From contig NZ_LOHE01000090.1 in assembly GCF_001559865.1 (NCBI RefSeq), positions 186,001 through 250,000 of the forward strand: DNA of 64,000 bases. Reading direction: 5' to 3'. Under the pieces are notes generated by a model. It had not been told where the DNA came from. It made no database searches and worked only from the letters and a program-made list of their open reading frames with translations. The number at the start of each line of letters is the position of its first letter. Positions within the stretch are counted from its first letter, which is position 1. The position numbers and the translations under genes were made by a program. This stretch comes from Abyssisolibacter fermentans. GTDB taxonomy: Bacteria > Bacillota > Clostridia > Tissierellales > MCWD3. Below, one piece after another: positions 56,017-63,612 of the stretch.

Positions 56017-57411
56017 TTATTTTCTTATATTATACTTAGCTATTTTGTATTGAAGTGTTTGTCTAGGTATTTCTATTAATTTTGCTGTTTTTGATATATT
56101 CCAATCTGATTCATTAAGTGCTTGCAAGATTATGCTTTCTTCTAATTCTCTTACTGCACTTGTCAATGAAGGTATTTTATTTTGGTCAAATCTACTGAAG
56201 CTTGAGCTGTTAAATTTCTTTGGTAAATGCTCTATCCCTATTTCTTCTATATCATTAATTGATATTGCCGCTTCTATTATATGTTCTAGTTCTCTGACAT
56301 TTCCTGGCCATTTATGCTGCATAAAAATCTCCATTACTTCTTTTGATACACCTTTCGTTTTCTTGTTGTATTCAACGTTAGTTTTGTTTATAAAATAATT
56401 GACTAACATTGGTATATCATCTTTTCTTTCTCTTAATGGAGGTATATTTAAGTTAATAACACTAAGTCTGTAATATAAATCATTTCTGAGTGTATTTTCT
56501 GTTATTGCCTTGCTAGGCAGTATATTTACCGCACTTATTATTCTTACATCAACCTTTGTTGTTTTCAGTGATCCAAGCCTTCTTATTGTTTTATTCTGTA
56601 TAACTCTTAAAAGCTTTGCTTGCAATTCTAACGGCATAGAGTTTATTTCATCTAAGAATATTGTGCCTGTATTAGCAAGCTCAAACAAACCTGGTCTGTC
56701 TACTGCTCCTGTAAAACTTCCTTTTACTGTTCCAAACAATATGCTCTCCAGTAGATTACTTGGTAATGCTGCACAGTTTTGTGCCACAAAAGGCTTGCTT
56801 TTTCTCTTGCCTGTATTATGTATTGCTTGTACAAACAGTTCTTTTCCTGTTCCTGTTTCGCCGTATATTAATATGGGTGAATCTGTCTTTGCTGCTTTTA
56901 ATGCTAGTGATTTTAGTTCTTTTATTGTCTTATTTTGCCCAATTATATCCATAAATGTACATTTGAATCCATCACAAGTATCAACACTTTTATTATCGTC
57001 GTTTTTTAATAATTCTTTTTGCAAATCTACTATTTTTTCTGATAATTCTCTAACACGTGTAATATCTTTTGATATCTCTAGCGCACCTTTTATTTTATTA
57101 TTTGCTATTATTGGTACAGAGGAGTTTATTGTTGTTATCTTATCCCCTTTATAATTGATAAACGTTTGCTCAACATTAAAAACAGGTTCTCTTGTATTGA
57201 TAACCTTAAGTAGTGTGCTGGTTTCATCCGATAGGGAAGGATAAATATCTAATATATGCTTACCTTTCACATCATCTTTGTTTATTCCATCCAATCTTTG
57301 AGCCGCTTTATTGTAATATACACTTTTCCCTTTGTTGTCTATAATGTGAATTCCCTCATCCATGTAGTCTAATATTTCAAAAATATTTTCTCTAAAGAAA
57401 AGGTCCTTCAT
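56017..57411 (-). CDS. PAS-domain sigma-54-dependent transcriptional activator
   Basis: 464 residues from ATG at 57411, which follows AAAGGAGG. PAS sensor (about 10-110; EGIHIIDNKGKSVYYNKAAQRL), AAA+ domain (about 150-390) with Walker A GETGTGKE, the sigma-54 contact loop GSFTGA (an A-to-S variant of GAFTGA), Walker B GTIFLDEI and the arginine-finger region. C-terminal Fis-type helix-turn-helix (WNISKTAKLIEIPRQTLQYK). Almost certainly the activator of the adjacent kdd-kam operon. The PAS ligand, perhaps lysine or a redox cue, is unknown. Confidence 0.93.
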   Translation of the reverse strand: MKDLFFRENIFEILDYMDEGIHIIDNKGKSVYYNKAAQRLDGINKDDVKGKHILDIYPSLSDETSTLLKVINTREPVFNVEQTFINYKGDKITTINSSVPIIANNKIKGALEISKDITRVRELSEKIVDLQKELLKNDDNKSVDTCDGFKCTFMDIIGQNKTIKELKSLALKAAKTDSPILIYGETGTGKELFVQAIHNTGKRKSKPFVAQNCAALPSNLLESILFGTVKGSFTGAVDRPGLFELANTGTIFLDEINSMPLELQAKLLRVIQNKTIRRLGSLKTTKVDVRIISAVNILPSKAITENTLRNDLYYRLSVINLNIPPLRERKDDIPMLVNYFINKTNVEYNKKTKGVSKEVMEIFMQHKWPGNVRELEHIIEAAISINDIEEIGIEHLPKKFNSSSFSRFDQNKIPSLTSAVRELEESIILQALNESDWNISKTAKLIEIPRQTLQYKIAKYNIRK

Positions 57412-57435
57412 ATCGAGCCTCCTTTGCTTAATATT

Positions 57436-57478
57436 CGGCACATGTGCCCAATATTTAGCACTCATAACGCTAAATATT
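57436..57478. promoter_or_regulatory. Inverted repeats in front of the activator gene
   Basis: GGCACATGTGCC (57437-57448, perfect palindrome) is followed by AATATTTAGC (57450-57459) and its exact inverse GCTAAATATT (57469-57478). The GTGCCCAATATT portion resembles the hairpin at 55991. Candidate autoregulatory sites of the activator. A possible promoter (TTGTTA, 16 bp, TAATAT on the minus strand) overlaps the second arm. Confidence 0.5.
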
Positions 57479-57493
57479 AGTTTAATAATTTTT

Positions 57494-57571
57494 TATAACA
57501 ACAGAAGCAATTACGTAGTAATTGCAACACACCGTTTCAACAAGGGTGGAGATATCTTACGCCTTGTTATA
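57494..57571. mobile_element. MITE-B, short copy
   Basis: 78 bp with ends TATAACAAC and (inverse) TATAACAAG. It contains AATTACGTAGTAATT and CAACACACCGTTTCAACAAG exactly as in the 131-bp copy at 59242-59372 (inverted), with the middle deleted. It sits just upstream of the activator gene and 12 bp from the stop of the ArgS-like gene. Confidence 0.7.
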
Positions 57572-57583
57572 TTTATTATCTTA

Positions 57584-58579
57584 TCATATTTTTAGCAAAT
57601 TCATTATTTTTTCTACAACTTCTGTGTATATTTTTAGTATGAATAGATTAACTTCTATTCTATTTTTGTTCATTTTTCTAATCAATAATTTATTATTATA
57701 CTCATAAAATATATCGCTTAATTCTTTTAGAAATGCTAGAAGTTTATAAGGTTCATAGTATTTTACTGCTTCTGTTATAACGTCTCCTATTGTTAAATAT
57801 TTGAGGAATAACTCTCTTGCTTTATTATCATCAAATAAATATTCTGCATTTATATTATTATAGTTATATCCTTCGTTTTTAAGTAATTTTATTATATTAT
57901 TAGCTCTTAAATATGGGTATGTCACATAGTTATATGGATTATTTAAGCTATTTGTAAATGCTTTGTCTAATGATATGTTTACAAGTGTTGATCTATTTTT
58001 GCTACATGAATAAAAAAACATATTTTCTACACTTAAATTTACAAAACATTCTTCGTCTTGTTGAAATGGCTTAACTACTATATTGGTCTTGTCTTTGTTT
58101 TGTTTTCTACTCACATTTATAATTTTGACATCCTTATTACCATTTTGTTTTTTATTTATTATTTCTATAATATTATTCATCTGCTCCGTTATTAAATAAG
58201 CTCTATTATACATGTTATTTTTTGCTTTGTCGATATATTTAAATAAACAATTTTCTATGCTTATTTTATGAATTAATATACTATTTTCAATCAATTCTCT
58301 ACCATATATTTCAAACCATTTGTCTGTAAGAATGAAATTTATAAATCCGGGTTCTATAAAATCTATCCTTTTTATATTTAGTGAAGTATATGAAATTTGA
58401 CCTTTTATTATTTGGTATACTTCTCTAGGTGTTCTATTTAGCTTTTTTGAGAATTTTAATGCAATGTTACTTGTTAAATGTCCAAATTCTTTTGATTTAG
58501 GTACTGAAATGTCAACTTCTTCGTCTACATTGAGTATATTTTTCATCTCATTTTGTAATTCTGTATATATTTTGTTCAT
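57584..58579 (-). CDS. Arginyl-tRNA-synthetase-like protein without a recognisable catalytic core
   Basis: 331 residues against about 560 for ArgRS. The N-terminal tRNA-elbow-binding domain is clear (residues 20-95; VPKSKEFGHLTSNIALKFSK, IKRIDFIEPGFINFIL), and the DALR anticodon-binding domain is clear (about 215-331; NPYNYVTYPYLRANNIIKLL, ELFLKYLTIGDVITEA). Between them lie about 110 divergent residues. The HIGH and KMSKS ATP-binding signatures are missing, so it cannot charge tRNA. It may bind tRNA-Arg or another partner. It follows a DUF1934 gene by 12 bp, the place of argS in Bacillus, and has no frameshift. Confidence 0.75.
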   Translation of the reverse strand: MNKIYTELQNEMKNILNVDEEVDISVPKSKEFGHLTSNIALKFSKKLNRTPREVYQIIKGQISYTSLNIKRIDFIEPGFINFILTDKWFEIYGRELIENSILIHKISIENCLFKYIDKAKNNMYNRAYLITEQMNNIIEIINKKQNGNKDVKIINVSRKQNKDKTNIVVKPFQQDEECFVNLSVENMFFYSCSKNRSTLVNISLDKAFTNSLNNPYNYVTYPYLRANNIIKLLKNEGYNYNNINAEYLFDDNKARELFLKYLTIGDVITEAVKYYEPYKLLAFLKELSDIFYEYNNKLLIRKMNKNRIEVNLFILKIYTEVVEKIMNLLKI

Positions 58580-58591
58580 TTATATATCCTC

Positions 58592-59008
58592 TTACATTAT
58601 TTCAATTGATAATGTATTTGCACTCTCTGCTATCTTGGATATGTTTAACCTATAACTCATCTCGATTTTACCTTTGCCATTATCACTAATATCCATGTTA
58701 AGCTTGTTTGTTAGAACTTCCATCGTCATTTCTCCATATGCTGTGATGTAATCTGTTACATGTTTTTTTCCTTTTTCAAATATTAGTTTTGAGCTATTTG
58801 TTCCGAATCTTCTCATTTGTACTTTATGTTCTTGTATTTTTAGAGTTGTTGTTGAACCTTGCATTCCAGATATTTCCGATTCATCATAAACTACATAATA
58901 TATATCATTTTTTTTATAAAATTTGCCTTCTGTTATTAATTCTATTGTATTTTCTTCTCCTTGTAAGCCAGTTTGTTTTCCTACTATCTTTACTTTTACA
59001 TCCTTCAT
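58592..59008 (-). CDS. DUF1934 (YwiB-like) beta-barrel protein
   Basis: 138 residues with the DUF1934 pattern: VKIVGKQTGLQGEENTIELI, GKFYKKNDIYYVVYDESEIS, TTLKIQEHKVQMRRFG and the closing SYRLNISKIAESANTLSIEI. It is a lipocalin-like cytoplasmic beta barrel of unknown function. In Bacillus this family (ywiB) is encoded next to argS; here the neighbour is the ArgS-like protein. ATG follows GGAAG. Confidence 0.85.
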   Translation of the reverse strand: MKDVKVKIVGKQTGLQGEENTIELITEGKFYKKNDIYYVVYDESEISGMQGSTTTLKIQEHKVQMRRFGTNSSKLIFEKGKKHVTDYITAYGEMTMEVLTNKLNMDISDNGKGKIEMSYRLNISKIAESANTLSIEIM

Positions 59009-59088
59009 ATTATCTTCCTTTCATTAGTGCTTCTAATAGATCTATATTTAATATTTTATAATTCCATATTAATTATATTACATATCTC

Positions 59089-59548
59089 AGATTATTCATA
59101 GAATATTATGAGCAGTGAACTAAAATCTCTGATTTTATGTGAATCGCTTACTCCTAGGAAAAATGAGTAGGAGTTACATATCGCCGCTTACTCCTATGAA
59201 GGAACGGAATAGGAGATTCATTAATAAGTATTCCTTATGATTATAACAAGGCGCAAGATGCCCTCACCTCTATAGGTAGCGGGTATAAATTATATTTAAC
59301 AGGTGGTGCGCAATCTTGCGCCTTGTTGAAACGGTGTGTTGCAATTATTACGTAATTGCCTTCGTTGTTATAAGAAGTCCATTAAATTCTCGACATACCA
59401 ACTCGGTATACCTTCGAATTCAAATTTAGATGTACCTCAGACTTATTACTTCGTCTGAATAAGCGATTCACCCTAAATTAAAATTTAGGTTCTCTGCTCA
59501 TAATTCAGAACTATACATCATATTATTCAAAGTTATATGAATAATCAG
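59089..59548. mobile_element. Type-2 palindromic element, interrupted by MITE-B
   Basis: Begins AGATTATTCATAGAATATTA and ends with the inverse ATATGAATAATCAG. Contains a core in reverse (59109-59174), a repeated half-core (59185-59214), MITE-B (59242-59372), the CTCGACATACCAACTCGGTAT motif shared with 29408-29619, and a second core (59437-59501) whose inner stem is CCTAAATT/AATTTAGG. It fills the gap between ypeB and the DUF1934 gene; no gene is present. Confidence 0.7.
59242..59372. mobile_element. MITE-B, full copy nested in the type-2 element
   Basis: 131 bp with ends TATAACAAGG and (inverse) TATAACAACG. A perfect 15-bp internal inverted repeat AACAAGGCGCAAGAT (59245-59259) / ATCTTGCGCCTTGTT (59313-59327) and AATTATTACGTAATT lie inside. 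The uninterrupted element at 29408 reads straight through this position with a single TATA, so TATA or TA is the duplicated target. Confidence 0.75.
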
Positions 59549-59580
59549 GGATCATTTATAGTTTTTGCTTGTATAAAATT

Positions 59581-59631
59581 AAAAAGAAGCTGTTTTTAAC
59601 TAAAGATCACTTTTTGTTTAAAACAGCTTCT
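59581..59631 (-). terminator. Terminator of the sleB-ypeB operon
   Basis: Minus strand GAAGCTGTTTT pairs with AAAACAGCTTC, followed by TTTTTAATTTT. It lies seven bases past the ypeB stop. Confidence 0.8.
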
Positions 59632-59637
59632 CTTATT

Positions 59638-60999
59638 CTATATCATCAATATACCATTCTTGCCCATTATAATCTTTAATATTTTTTGTTCTCTTCCAGT
59701 TTCTGCATTTATATATACTATAAAATCAAAGCCTTTATATTTCCCTTTGAATTCATAACATAAAACATCTTTTTGCCCTCTATCTGGTATTATTGCTAAT
59801 CTTACGCTAGATATATCAAAATTGTATCTCACTTTTTCTCTAGCCTGTTCTTGTGTCAATGTTGGAGGTGGTATGCTTCGTTCATGATGACTTTTTAGGT
59901 AATTTGATGCATCTATTCCTATAATCTCTCCTGTATCTAGTGCAACCTTAACTTTTATCAAATCAGAATATACTGTGATATCATTTTCTTTATATGCATA
60001 GTTAAATAAGATAAAGCCATCATACTCTTGTGAATAATTAGGCTCCATGCTACTATAACCTATATTGTTCAAGAACTCTACTGCCTTTTTACCCGCATCT
60101 TCTGATGATAAGGTTCGCTCTTTAATTTCTTTACTATGCTCCATCCATATAATTTTACCGCCTGTTCTGCTGACTCCTATATACGCTGTAGTATCATCTT
60201 TCATTTTGACGGCAAAGGTATAAGCTGGTATGCTGATTGTTTTCAATTTTTCTCCCATTTCTAGTGCTTCTATACTTTTTACGCCTTTGAATTCTAAAAA
60301 CTTTCTCGCTATATCTTCTGCTTTTTTTTGATCTACTGTTCCTTCTCCTAATCCTCTAGGTTTTATATTTAGTACTTGATCTGAAAATGGTCCATCATAT
60401 ATTAGTTCTGGATACTGGGTCATTTGTTCTTCTTCATATTTTGTAATCCCTGTATCAAACATTACTTTATTTGATTCTTTTATTTCTTTATCATTATATT
60501 GCACTGACTGCATATCTATTTCTCCATTTACTACCTTTGCAAAAGTTTGTTCCATTTCTGCAGATAAGGTACTCATATAATCTTGTAGTTTAAATAAGGT
60601 TTGCCTTTGTTTGTTGTCTAGTTCTTTTTCATCTAAGTGATCTTGTATTAATGCATAGCTATAATCAGCTACATGATTTAAGAATTTTTCTGTATTTGCT
60701 AATTCTTTATGCATCAATGGTAATTGTGTTAATCTATCTTGTGCAAAATATGCTTGCTGATAAATCTGGGATAATAGTAGTATGTTTCTCTCTCTTGATT
60801 CGGATAATAGTGCTTTTTCTAATGATGTTTGTACTGTTTCTATGTTATCCTTCATGTCATAAAAATATCTTTGGTACTGGCTATTTAAGCTTCTTTTGTA
60901 AATAATCTTTTGTCTGTACTGCGTATATCCCCATCCTATGGCTACAACTAAAGCTAAGCTTAGTATCATAGACAATGTACCATATCTTCTTTTTTTCAT
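59638..60999 (-). CDS. ypeB: Germination protein YpeB
   Basis: 453 residues from ATG at 60999 (MKKRRYGTLSMILSLAL), preferred over two ATGs three and two codons earlier because AAAGGATG gives better spacing. N-terminal membrane anchor, a helical domain (about 30-190; SLEKALLSESRERNILLLSQ), then PepSY-like repeats (VDQKKAEDIARKFLEFKGV, EDAGKKAVEFLNNIGYSS, TQEQAREKV). YpeB is needed to localise and stabilise SleB in spores. It follows sleB by five bases, the standard pair. Confidence 0.95.
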   Translation of the reverse strand: MKKRRYGTLSMILSLALVVAIGWGYTQYRQKIIYKRSLNSQYQRYFYDMKDNIETVQTSLEKALLSESRERNILLLSQIYQQAYFAQDRLTQLPLMHKELANTEKFLNHVADYSYALIQDHLDEKELDNKQRQTLFKLQDYMSTLSAEMEQTFAKVVNGEIDMQSVQYNDKEIKESNKVMFDTGITKYEEEQMTQYPELIYDGPFSDQVLNIKPRGLGEGTVDQKKAEDIARKFLEFKGVKSIEALEMGEKLKTISIPAYTFAVKMKDDTTAYIGVSRTGGKIIWMEHSKEIKERTLSSEDAGKKAVEFLNNIGYSSMEPNYSQEYDGFILFNYAYKENDITVYSDLIKVKVALDTGEIIGIDASNYLKSHHERSIPPPTLTQEQAREKVRYNFDISSVRLAIIPDRGQKDVLCYEFKGKYKGFDFIVYINAETGREQKILKIIMGKNGILMI

Positions 61000-61013
61000 A
61001 ACCATCATCCTTT

Positions 61014-61724
61014 CTAGTTACCAAACCAATGTTTACCGATTTTTACGACTACTTCTCTTGACCATATCCATGAACTTGTTGCAGTTGCTGGATTCCAATA
61101 GTATCTACATCCATAAGTAGGATCCCATCCATTCATTGCGTCTTCAGCAGCTTTTATTGATTCCTGATCAGGTGATAAATTTATCTGGCCATCGTATACT
61201 GCTGTAAAAGCTCCTGGTTGATATATTACACTAGCTATGGTATTTGGAAATGACGGGTGTTCTACTCTATTTAATATTACTGCTGCTACTGCTACTTTTC
61301 CTATGTATGATTCGCCTCTTGCTTCTCCATGAATAGCTCTTGCAAGCATATAAATATTATCATTATTATTTACACTACTGCCTGATGGTTTCTTTATATT
61401 TATACCAAGTGCTGCATAAGTTTTTGGTCCTACTATTCCATCAGCTAATAACCCATTTTTCTTTTGAAAGTTTATTATTGCCCTATAGGTATCTTCTCCG
61501 TATATCCCATCTGCCGCACCATCTAGGTATTTCCACTTTTTCAGTTTTGTTTGAACTTCTCTTACATCATCACCTCTTGCTCCCCAATACAAGTTTCTAG
61601 ACGACATAGCTCTTGCAAGGTGTATCTGTGACGCACTGACTGAATCTTGATTTTGCATATATATTATTGTCCCTGATAAAACAACTATTACCGCCAGACT
61701 TGTTATTAGCAATAATTTTTTCAT
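61014..61724 (-). CDS. sleB: Spore cortex-lytic enzyme SleB
   Basis: 236 residues: signal/anchor (1-30), peptidoglycan-binding domain (WGARGDDVREVQTKLKKWKY, DGIYGEDTYRAIINFQKKNG) and a C-terminal cell-wall hydrolase domain (LARAIHGEARGESYIGKVAV with the catalytic glutamate, AVILNRVEHPSFPNTI). It is a lytic transglycosylase that degrades cortex muramic-lactam peptidoglycan during germination. ATG after AAGGAGG. Expected to be forespore-expressed; TGAATA-N18-GAAAATA upstream is only a weak sigma-G match. Confidence 0.96.
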   Translation of the reverse strand: MKKLLLITSLAVIVVLSGTIIYMQNQDSVSASQIHLARAMSSRNLYWGARGDDVREVQTKLKKWKYLDGAADGIYGEDTYRAIINFQKKNGLLADGIVGPKTYAALGINIKKPSGSSVNNNDNIYMLARAIHGEARGESYIGKVAVAAVILNRVEHPSFPNTIASVIYQPGAFTAVYDGQINLSPDQESIKAAEDAMNGWDPTYGCRYYWNPATATSSWIWSREVVVKIGKHWFGN

Positions 61725-61813
61725 CTAATTTAGCCTCCTTATATAATGATCTATTATCTATTCATTATTTTCTGTAAAAAGGCTATCATTTATTCAATAA
61801 TGTGATTTATATA

Positions 61814-61855
61814 ACAAAAAAAGGACTAACTCAAAATATTTTTTTGAGTCGCCCT
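61814..61855 (-). terminator. Terminator downstream of spoIIR
   Basis: Minus strand GACTCAAAA pairs with TTTTGAGT(T)AGTC and TTTTTTT follows. It lies about 155 bases beyond the spoIIR stop, after the two-hairpin core, so spoIIR transcripts would include the core before ending here. Confidence 0.75.
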
Positions 61856-61909
61856 TTTGGGTTATTTCAAAATGAGCAAAGTTCAAGGCTATTTTTTTAA
61901 TATTGCTGA

Positions 61910-61979
61910 AACTCCTACTCATTACATTCCTAGGAGTAAGCAACTCACTAGAAATCATAGATTTCTGTTCGTTACTCAT
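61910..61979 (+). repeat. Two-hairpin core, solitary copy in the spoIIR 3' region
   Basis: ACTCCT...AGGAGT first hairpin, then AGAAATC/GATTTCT inner stem (changed on both sides) and closing GAGTA/TACTC. It is enclosed by a separate inverted repeat, GTTATTTCAAAATG (61861-61874) and CATTTTGAGATAAC, so it lies in the loop of a larger hairpin. Confidence 0.7.
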
Positions 61980-62009
61980 CTCAGAAATTTGCCATTTTGA
62001 GATAACCTC

Positions 62010-62708
62010 CTATTTTTTAGCTCTAGCCCCTACCAACACATTTGCTAATTTAATTTTTGTTTCTTCTAATATTTCTACAACTTTTGATTTCAGTTTAACT
62101 TCTGATTGAACATAATTTTCTGATTTAACTATCATATTGTACTCTTCTTGTGTTAAAATGCTCTTAAGCTCTGCTTCTGATCTCTTATCTGTCAAACCAT
62201 TACTAACGTCTATATAGCATAAGGGTGGAAACATGACACACCACCAATTTTTACCCTTACCATTTCCTAATACTATTCTTACTGCTTCGTACTCTCCAGC
62301 TGGTAAAACTATATTTCCATATTTTTTTGTTGGGAAATGGCATTTTTGCAAATACACTTTTGATTTATAGTCTCTTGTATTTTCTAAAATAACAGCATCT
62401 GCAATTTCTTGTATATAATCTATATTTTCTCTAATGATATTTCTTGATTCTTCTATGTCTGTTACATTTTCTATTTTAGAGCCTATTTTTTTTAGAACAC
62501 TATCTCTAACCTTTAATTTCAATGCCTGATCATACTCAGAATCACTGTTAGCTATTACATGAAAACGAATAAGTTTTTCCTTATAAGTATTTTCTGCCAT
62601 AGCTGTATTAGTGTTGTTATCTTTAAAAAAAACTGCTATTAAAAAAGTTAAACATATTATAATTGCTGTTATTCTTGTAAAAAATACTATCTTCTTTGAT
62701 TTTTTCAT
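62010..62708 (-). CDS. spoIIR: Stage II sporulation protein R
   Basis: 232 residues. Membrane anchor or signal (about 8-28), then the SpoIIR domain: LIRFHVIANSDSEYDQALKL, VRDSVLKKIG, KYGNIVLPAGEYEAVRIVLG and the conserved GKNWWCVMFPPLCYID. Made in the forespore under sigma-F, it crosses the septum to trigger SpoIIGA cleavage of pro-sigma-E in the mother cell. Monocistronic; ATG after GGGGTGA. Confidence 0.95.
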   Translation of the reverse strand: MKKSKKIVFFTRITAIIICLTFLIAVFFKDNNTNTAMAENTYKEKLIRFHVIANSDSEYDQALKLKVRDSVLKKIGSKIENVTDIEESRNIIRENIDYIQEIADAVILENTRDYKSKVYLQKCHFPTKKYGNIVLPAGEYEAVRIVLGNGKGKNWWCVMFPPLCYIDVSNGLTDKRSEAELKSILTQEEYNMIVKSENYVQSEVKLKSKVVEILEETKIKLANVLVGARAKK

Positions 62709-62894
62709 CTAATCACCCCAATATATTAATATTGTATCTGTACCATAATTCTTTCTTTACTTAAAGTATTAACAAAAAGTACAATTATTAAACTTACATT
62801 TGAAATATTTCCAAGGTAATATTTGTTTATTTAATCGTTGCTATTTATCGTCCCAAGGAATATAATATGGTTAATTAAATTTATGTAAAGTGAG

Positions 62895-63467
62895 GTGTTT
62901 ACTGTAAATAAAATAATAATTAATATTGTTTTAATAGTAACAATATCTTCATGTTTAATCGGATGTAATAGTACAGATAAAAAAATTGAAGAATCTATAA
63001 TTAAAGCTGAAGTACTAGATAAAAAATTTGCAAATTTTCAAATTAGCTATGATGATTATATGAGTGAAATTGAAGATATTTATAATAGTAAATACTACAC
63101 AGAAGATGAACATATTAAAAGAACTCATCCTATTATAGACATTAATAAAGAGAATTATATCAAAGCTCAAAAGCAAGCAACTAAAGATGCCATAAGATAT
63201 GATGCAGAAATTCAGATTTCTAAAGTTTATAATGATAAAAATAATATGAAGATTGTTTTTACTAAAGTAAAAATAATACCTAGAAACAAGAACTTACCAA
63301 TTCAACATCTTTCAAAAAAATATTATTTTTCAAAGGAAAATAATGAATGGAAGATTATTGGTAAAGATGCTATGTGTTACTACGAAAAATTTGACAAACC
63401 TATAATGTATACCACTTTTGATGGAAAGCCTATAGAATATATTCAAAAGGTAAATCTATTTCCTTAG
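62895..63467 (+). CDS. Lipoprotein of unknown function
   Basis: 190 residues with a lipoprotein signal (lipobox CLIGC at about 20-24). A lysine-rich body follows with a C-terminal NTF2-like end (KKYYFSKENNEWKIIGKDAM). The GTG at 62895 is the only plausible start, but its ribosome binding site (AAAGTGAGG) is very close, so the start is uncertain. Family not recognised. Convergent with the GerC-type gene. Confidence 0.65.
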   Translation: MFTVNKIIINIVLIVTISSCLIGCNSTDKKIEESIIKAEVLDKKFANFQISYDDYMSEIEDIYNSKYYTEDEHIKRTHPIIDINKENYIKAQKQATKDAIRYDAEIQISKVYNDKNNMKIVFTKVKIIPRNKNLPIQHLSKKYYFSKENNEWKIIGKDAMCYYEKFDKPIMYTTFDGKPIEYIQKVNLFP

Positions 63468-63535
63468 CTTAGATAATATTGCAAATAACATAATGAATTG
63501 TAAAATATAAGTAAGCAATTTCACTAAAACTCTAA

Positions 63536-63573
63536 CTAAAAAATACATACAACAAATTGTATGTATTTTTTAG
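63536..63573. terminator. Bidirectional terminator
   Basis: Perfect 16-bp stem CTAAAAAATACATACA / TGTATGTATTTTTTAG with a 6-nt loop, giving a U-run on either strand, between two convergent genes. Confidence 0.85.
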
Positions 63574-63612
63574 TATAGTTGCACATAAGAATTCTCATAT
63601 AACCGTTCAAAA

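Noticed and set aside
61794-61979. 61-codon open frame across the spoIIR 3' repeat
   Set aside because: It runs through a palindromic repeat and a terminator and has no ribosome binding site.
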